A DNA stretch of 34,186 bases, from the NCBI GenBank assembly GCA_949290895.1, contig CASETU010000050.1, positions 1 to 34,186 of the forward strand. Direction: 5' to 3'. The stretch's first letter is position 1. The number at the start of each line of letters is the position of its first letter. The notes beneath the pieces were generated by a model. That model was given only the letters and a program-made list of their open reading frames with translations, did no database searches and was not told where the DNA came from. Origin of the DNA: an uncultured Bacillota bacterium. Its GTDB lineage: Bacteria > Bacillota > Clostridia > Christensenellales > Borkfalkiaceae. Below are positions 29,907-34,186 of this stretch, in pieces. The position numbers and the translations under genes are program-made.

Positions 29907-32525
29907 ATGGAAAAAACGTACACTCCCGCAGATTTCGAGAAAAAGGTCTACGAAAACTGGCAGAAAAAAGGATATTTCAAAGCGTCGGTGGACCCGGAAA
30001 AACTTCCGTTCACCATCATGATGCCCCCTCCGAATATTACGGGGCAACTGCACATGGGACATGCGCTGGACGAGACGCTGCAGGACATTTTGACGCGTTT
30101 TAAGAGAATGCAGGGATATTCCGCGTTATGGCTTCCCGGAACGGACCACGCGTCTATCGCCACCGAAGTGAAGATCGTCGAGCAGCTTGCCGCAGAAGGT
30201 CTTACGAAAGAAAAGGTCGGGCGTGAGGAGTTTTTGCGCCGCGCTTGGGCGTGGAAGGAAAAATACGGCGGCAGGATTGTCGAGCAACTTAAATGTCTCG
30301 GTTCTTCCTGCGACTGGGACAGGTTGGCTTTCACCATGGACGAACGTTGTTCCAAAGCGGTGCGCGAAGTGTTTGTCAATCTTTACGAAAAGGGGTTGAT
30401 TTATCGCGGTGCGCGCATCATTAACTGGTGTCCCGACTGCAAGACCGCTCTTTCCGATGCGGAAGTGGAGTATACGGAGGAAGATTCCAACCTTTGGTAT
30501 ATCAAATATCCCGTGAAAGACAGCGACGAATTCGTCGTCGTTGCGACGTCGCGTCCCGAAACAATGCTCGGAGATACCGCGGTCGCCGTTAATCCGAAAG
30601 ATAAACGATATGCTGCGCTTGTCGGTAAAACGCTTGTTCTGCCGCTCGTCGGCAAGGAAATTCCCGTCGTTGCGGACAGCTATGTTGAACTCGATTTCGG
30701 TACGGGCGCGGTGAAGATCACCCCGGCGCACGATCCCAACGACTTTGAAGTGGGGCTTCGTCACGGGCTTGAAGTTATCAATGTGCTCGGCGCTGACGGT
30801 AAAATCAACGAAAACGGCGGAAAATTCTGCGGCATGAGTGCACTCGACGCGCGCAAGGCGATCGTAGAAGAATTGCAGAGTCTGGGGCTTTTGGTAAAGA
30901 TCGAAGCGCTTAAGCATAACGTCGGACATTGCTATCGCTGTCATAAAACGGTGGAACCGCTCGTTTCCAAGCAGTGGTTCGTCAAGATGAAGCCGCTTGC
31001 GGAACCCGCGGTGGACGTCGTCAAGAAAAAGAGTATTACCTTTACGCCGCAAAGATTTTCCAAAATATATTTCAACTGGATGGAAAATATCAAGGATTGG
31101 TGTATTTCGCGCCAGCTTTGGTGGGGACACCGCATTCCCGCGTTTTATTGCGAGGACTGCGGCGAAATGACCGTTTCCAAAGAAGATGTAACGGTCTGCC
31201 CGAAGTGCGGCAGCACGCATATCAAGCAGGACGAGGACGTGCTCGATACGTGGTTTTCCTCCGCGTTGTGGCCGTTTTCCACGCTTGGATATCCCGAAAA
31301 GACGCCAGAACTCAATTATTTTTATCCCACGGACGTGCTCGTCACGGCGTACGACATCATTTTCTTCTGGGTCGCCCGCATGATATTTTCGGGGCTGGAG
31401 CACATGCAGCGCATACCGTTCAAGAGCGTGTTCATTCACGGGATTGTGCGTGACGCGCAGGGCAGGAAGATGAGCAAATCGCTCGGGAACGGCATCGACC
31501 CGCTGGAAATTATCGATAAATATGGTGCGGATACGCTGCGCTTTTCCTTGGTAAACGGCATCGCTCCCGGCAGCGACATGCGCTTTTCCGAAGATAAGCT
31601 GGAAGGCTCGCGCAACTTTATGAATAAGATTTGGAACGCGTCGCGTTTCGTCATCATGAATGCGGAAGGCAAGGAAATTCGCGATATCAAGGATTGCAAG
31701 CTGACGCTTGCGGATAAGTGGATTTTGGCAAAACTCAACCGCGTGATACGCGAAGTTACGTTAAATCTCGATAAATACGAGATGGGCATAGCGTTGGCGA
31801 AACTCTACGATTTTGTTTGGAGCGACTTCTGCGACTGGTATATCGAATTGACAAAGCCCGTTTTGTACGGCGATGACGAATCGAAACGCACGCAGACGCT
31901 GAGCGTGCTGATTCACGTGCTTGGAGAAACGCTGAAACTGCTGCACCCGTTCGTGCCGTTCGTTACAGAGGAGATCTATCAGAATCTCCCGAGGCACGGG
32001 GAAAGCCTGATGATAGAAGAGTTCCCGCGTTACAACGCGAAGAATAATTATCCCAAACAAAAATCGGATATGGAAGCGGTGATGAATATCGTCAAATCCG
32101 TGAGAAATATCCGCGCGCAGGTCGGCGCCGTGCCGTCTAAAAAAGTCCGCCTTTACGTGAAGACGGACAAGAAAAAGCTGGTGAAAGACACTTCGCTTTA
32201 TATCGAAAAACTTGCGGGCGTGCAGGAGATCGTCTTTATCGAAAACAAGGCGGAACTTACGGAAAAGACCGTTTCTCAACTGCCCGAAGGCTTTGAGCTT
32301 TACATTCCGCTCGGCGAACTCGTGGACGCGGAAAAGGAAGTTGCACGCCTGAAAGGGGAGCTGGAAAAAGCGGAAAATGAAATCGTCAGGGCGAACGCGA
32401 AACTCGCAAACAACGGATTTTTGGAAAAAGCGCCGAAGTCGCTCGTCGACAAGGAGCGCGATAAACTCAATAAATTTATCGAACTGCGCAAAAAAATAAT
32501 GCGTGAAATCAAAGAGTTTGAATAA
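29907..32525 (+). CDS. valS: valyl-tRNA synthetase
   Basis: ValS charges tRNA-Val and edits mis-activated threonine. The 872-residue protein has the class I signature HMGH (49-52), zinc-type Cys clusters ([18 protein letters not shown], and CEDCG with CPKCGS), the editing domain between, KMSKS (521-525), the anticodon-binding domain, and a C-terminal coiled coil (about 800-872). Length matches bacterial ValRS. GGAG lies 8 nt before the ATG. It has a perfect promoter and ends in a palindromic terminator, so it is monocistronic. Confidence 0.98.
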   Translation: MEKTYTPADFEKKVYENWQKKGYFKASVDPEKLPFTIMMPPPNITGQLHMGHALDETLQDILTRFKRMQGYSALWLPGTDHASIATEVKIVEQLAAEGLTKEKVGREEFLRRAWAWKEKYGGRIVEQLKCLGSSCDWDRLAFTMDERCSKAVREVFVNLYEKGLIYRGARIINWCPDCKTALSDAEVEYTEEDSNLWYIKYPVKDSDEFVVVATSRPETMLGDTAVAVNPKDKRYAALVGKTLVLPLVGKEIPVVADSYVELDFGTGAVKITPAHDPNDFEVGLRHGLEVINVLGADGKINENGGKFCGMSALDARKAIVEELQSLGLLVKIEALKHNVGHCYRCHKTVEPLVSKQWFVKMKPLAEPAVDVVKKKSITFTPQRFSKIYFNWMENIKDWCISRQLWWGHRIPAFYCEDCGEMTVSKEDVTVCPKCGSTHIKQDEDVLDTWFSSALWPFSTLGYPEKTPELNYFYPTDVLVTAYDIIFFWVARMIFSGLEHMQRIPFKSVFIHGIVRDAQGRKMSKSLGNGIDPLEIIDKYGADTLRFSLVNGIAPGSDMRFSEDKLEGSRNFMNKIWNASRFVIMNAEGKEIRDIKDCKLTLADKWILAKLNRVIREVTLNLDKYEMGIALAKLYDFVWSDFCDWYIELTKPVLYGDDESKRTQTLSVLIHVLGETLKLLHPFVPFVTEEIYQNLPRHGESLMIEEFPRYNAKNNYPKQKSDMEAVMNIVKSVRNIRAQVGAVPSKKVRLYVKTDKKKLVKDTSLYIEKLAGVQEIVFIENKAELTEKTVSQLPEGFELYIPLGELVDAEKEVARLKGELEKAENEIVRANAKLANNGFLEKAPKSLVDKERDKLNKFIELRKKIMREIKEFE

Positions 32526-32543
32526 ATTGAAAAAAGATAAAAG

Positions 32544-32573
32544 AAAAGCGCGGCGAAATTTCGCCGCGCTTTT
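32544..32573. terminator. bidirectional terminator between valS and the Sfp-type gene
   Basis: A perfect 30-bp palindrome with GCGCGGCG core arms and A4/T4 ends. Confidence 0.9.
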
Positions 32574-32582
32574 TGTATAAAT

Positions 32583-33101
32583 TCAATATTCGAATTTGCC
32601 GCAATCGATTACCTTGACTTCGGTGTCTTTGGAGGCTACGGAAATAATATAATCTTCGTATTTTATGGTTTTTGTGGTTACGCTCTGCATCTCTCCGTCG
32701 TAGATTATGTTGTCGCCGTCAATGACGATTTTTTTGAGTTCCGCTACGATGGAAGCGGCGTTATACTTTACGAAACTTTCCGCTTTTGTCCAAAGGGTGT
32801 AAAACTGCTCGTCTGTTTCGGGTACGCTGCCGAAGTACTTTTTGGCCAGCTTTTCGTGGTTTGCAGGGCGTATTTTTTCAATGTCTACGCCGAGCCTTCG
32901 CTTCCCGATGGCTACTACAACCATGTCACCGCTGTGGGAAATGTTGAAAAAATGCTCGCATTCCAAAAGGGCGAGCTTGCCGTAGGGGGAACGCACGAGT
33001 CCCGATTCGTCGGCTTTAATGCCGTAGTCCGTTTCAAATATCTTGAATAAAAAGTCATGAGAGCGGGATTTGTCGCATCTCGCAAGGTAGATAGTAATCA
33101 T
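32583..33101 (-). CDS. Sfp-type 4'-phosphopantetheinyl transferase
   Basis: This family moves phosphopantetheine from CoA to carrier proteins. The 172-residue protein has FNISHSGDMVVVAI (52-65), GVDIEKIRP with the metal-binding D73 and E75, and LWTKAESFVKY with E108 and K112, the usual Sfp order. It is shorter than Sfp (about 224 residues), and the residue before E108 is Ala where Sfp has Lys. The ATG at 33101 is chosen: TTGACT-N17-TACAAT ends 6 nt before it and no ribosome binding site is present. No carrier-protein or synthase genes are in the window, so the target could be the fatty-acid ACP or a distant cluster. Confidence 0.85.
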   Translation of the reverse strand: MITIYLARCDKSRSHDFLFKIFETDYGIKADESGLVRSPYGKLALLECEHFFNISHSGDMVVVAIGKRRLGVDIEKIRPANHEKLAKKYFGSVPETDEQFYTLWTKAESFVKYNAASIVAELKKIVIDGDNIIYDGEMQSVTTKTIKYEDYIISVASKDTEVKVIDCGKFEY

Positions 33102-33107
33102 ATTTTT

Positions 33108-33136
33108 ATTGTAAGGCAAATCGCCGAGAAAGTCAA
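33108..33136 (-). promoter_or_regulatory. promoter of the Sfp-type gene, predicted leaderless
   Basis: On the minus strand TTGACT (33136-33131), 17 nt and TACAAT (33113-33108); 6 nt remain before the ATG at 33101. Confidence 0.65.
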
Positions 33137-33172
33137 TAGTGAATTTTAAAATATTTATTTTTTTCTGCGAAA

Positions 33173-33201
33173 TTGACAAGCCGATTTTAATATGTTATTC
33201 T
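33173..33201 (+). promoter_or_regulatory. mscS promoter
   Basis: TTGACA (33173-33178), 17 nt and TATTCT (33196-33201), preceded by an extended -10 TG. Confidence 0.6.
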
Positions 33202-33223
33202 TATTAAATAGGAGGCGGCAAAA

Positions 33224-34042
33224 ATGGACTTCAATCAGATATTGCAGGAGATACTCAACTGGCTGAGCACCAGCGGTGTGAAATTAGTGTTGGGGATCAT
33301 TGCCTTTGTTATAGTTTGTAAAATAATCAACTCTCTTACAAAGCGCATTAAAAGGCGCATGGAAAAAAAGAACGTGGAAAAAACCGTCGTTTCGGTGACT
33401 TTTAAGGTTTCGCGGACGGTATTGAAGCTCATTGCCTTTATCGTTCTTCTCGGATTTTGGGGGATCGATACTTCGGGTATCGGTGCGCTCATCGCCTCGG
33501 CGGGCGTCGCGATAGGTCTTGCCATGCAGGGGTCTTTGTCCAACCTTGCCGGGGGGATACTCATCGTCGTCTTGCGTCCCTTTAAGCTCGGCGATTATAT
33601 CGCCGCGCAGGGCGAGGAGGGAACGGTGGAGGAAATTTCCATATTCTATACTTATCTGGTGTCGCCCGATAACAAAACCATTATGATACCGAACGGTTCG
33701 CTTTTGAACGGAAACATCACAAACTACAGCACAAAGAGTTTAAGAAGAGTGGACTTGCTTTATTCCATCAGCTATGATGAGGATTTTGAACGTGCGAAGA
33801 CGGCGATTTCGGAAGTGATTTCTGCAAATGATATGATTTTAAAAGACCCTGTTCCGCTTGTCCGCGTGAAAACGCACGGGGCGAGTTCCATTGATATTAT
33901 AACTCGCGTATGGGTGGAAAGCGGCGATTATTGGAGCGTTTATTTCCAAATGCAGGAAGACGTCAAAAAGCGTTTTGACGAAGAGGGCATTTCCATTCCG
34001 TATCCGCAGCTCGACGTTCACCTCGATAAAATTGAAAAATAA
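33224..34042 (+). CDS. MscS-family small-conductance mechanosensitive channel
   Basis: The 272-residue channel has three membrane helices (about 18-36, 62-80 and 85-115). The pore-lining third helix carries SAGVAIGLAMQGSLSNLAGG, followed by the beta domain RPFKLGDYIAAQGEEGTVEEI and PNGSLLNGNITNYS, and a C-terminal alpha/beta domain that forms the cytoplasmic cage. It opens under membrane tension during osmotic downshock. AGGAGG precedes the ATG. It is divergent from the Sfp-type gene and has its own promoter. Confidence 0.93.
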   Translation: MDFNQILQEILNWLSTSGVKLVLGIIAFVIVCKIINSLTKRIKRRMEKKNVEKTVVSVTFKVSRTVLKLIAFIVLLGFWGIDTSGIGALIASAGVAIGLAMQGSLSNLAGGILIVVLRPFKLGDYIAAQGEEGTVEEISIFYTYLVSPDNKTIMIPNGSLLNGNITNYSTKSLRRVDLLYSISYDEDFERAKTAISEVISANDMILKDPVPLVRVKTHGASSIDIITRVWVESGDYWSVYFQMQEDVKKRFDEEGISIPYPQLDVHLDKIEK

Positions 34043-34144
34043 TACAATTTTTATGTATATTTTCAGAATATGCATAAAAATGCTTGCTTTTTTGCATTGC
34101 GAATGATATAATTTATAAAAAAATATACGTGATTACAATTTACC

Positions 34145-34153
34145 TGTTATAAT
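34145..34153 (+). promoter_or_regulatory. extended -10 promoter pointing out of the window
   Basis: TG (34145-34146), one nucleotide, then a perfect TATAAT (34148-34153). No good -35 is seen. Transcription would start near 34160 and leave the window; the product is unknown. The rest of 34043-34186 is AT-rich with short weak hairpins and no gene. Confidence 0.45.
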
Positions 34154-34186
34154 TTGTGTGAAGAGCAGCGCCTCCGACATGTCGTC

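Noticed and set aside
30126-31439. Open frame of 437 codons antisense to valS
   Set aside because: It lies wholly inside valS, whose motifs are intact, and its translation is rich in Arg/His/Phe with no domain. It reflects codon bias on the sense strand.
1-34186. Mobile element, prophage or CRISPR array
   Set aside because: No transposase, integrase, phage structural gene, long terminal repeats or regularly spaced repeats were found. The cat-like gene alone is not evidence of transfer.

Overview
The window looks like a chromosomal segment from an AT-leaning, endospore-lineage Bacillota, most likely an uncultured Clostridia-type bacterium. The evidence is a full-length SpoIVA of 492 residues, a YtrA-type GntR/ABC module, PyrR, an LtaS-type enzyme, strong AGGAGG-type ribosome binding sites, TTGACA/TATAAT promoters and many intrinsic terminators. 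I see no rRNA, tRNA, CRISPR array, transposase, integrase or phage gene. Gene density is high, and most convergent gene pairs share one bidirectional terminator whose stem often contains a stop codon.

Layout. 1-3300: a small unknown protein, MutY, a shikimate-kinase-family protein, an XRE regulator and a secreted SIMPL protein, plus two promoter-to-terminator units without a convincing ORF (candidate small RNAs at about 500-592 and 2539-2644). 3360-6220: a GntR(YtrA)-ABC ATPase-permease operon followed by a chloramphenicol-acetyltransferase-like gene, each with a palindrome upstream. 6270-9630: a minus-strand operon of a membrane protein, an LtaS-type sulfatase-fold enzyme and a HAD phosphatase. 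9640-13690: a phosphate module (Na/Pi cotransporter with PhoU domain, response regulator, histidine kinase) preceded by two pairs of 11-bp-spaced TTACA repeats resembling Pho boxes. 13700-18750: a HAD phosphatase, then a tightly overlapping operon of a membrane protein, PncB, a DivIVA-like coiled coil, LspA and an RluD-type pseudouridine synthase. 18780-22410: a uracil salvage neighbourhood (upp, pyrR, uraA and a DUF523/TudS-like thiouracil-desulfurase-family gene) arranged as divergent and convergent pairs, with a terminator-bearing leader before uraA. 22480-23241: two small membrane proteins. 23464-27160: der, plsY and spoIVA; gpsA, often found between the last two in related genomes, is absent here. 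27175-29745: a NitT/TauT-type ABC importer. 29824-34186: valS, a short Sfp-type phosphopantetheinyl transferase, an MscS channel, and an outward-facing promoter at the right edge.

Most notable signals. (1) Four genes (mutY, aroK-like, a Cof-type HAD gene and the Sfp-type gene), possibly a fifth at position 66, have no Shine-Dalgarno sequence and a -10 hexamer ending exactly 6 nt before the ATG, so transcription should begin at the start codon and give leaderless mRNAs. (2) The thiouracil-desulfurase-like gene is divergent from the uracil permease and beside upp and pyrR. (3) The uraA leader looks like an attenuator of unidentified type. (4) spoIVA has a good sigma-E-like promoter. Everything here is read by eye; no homology search or folding program was run.
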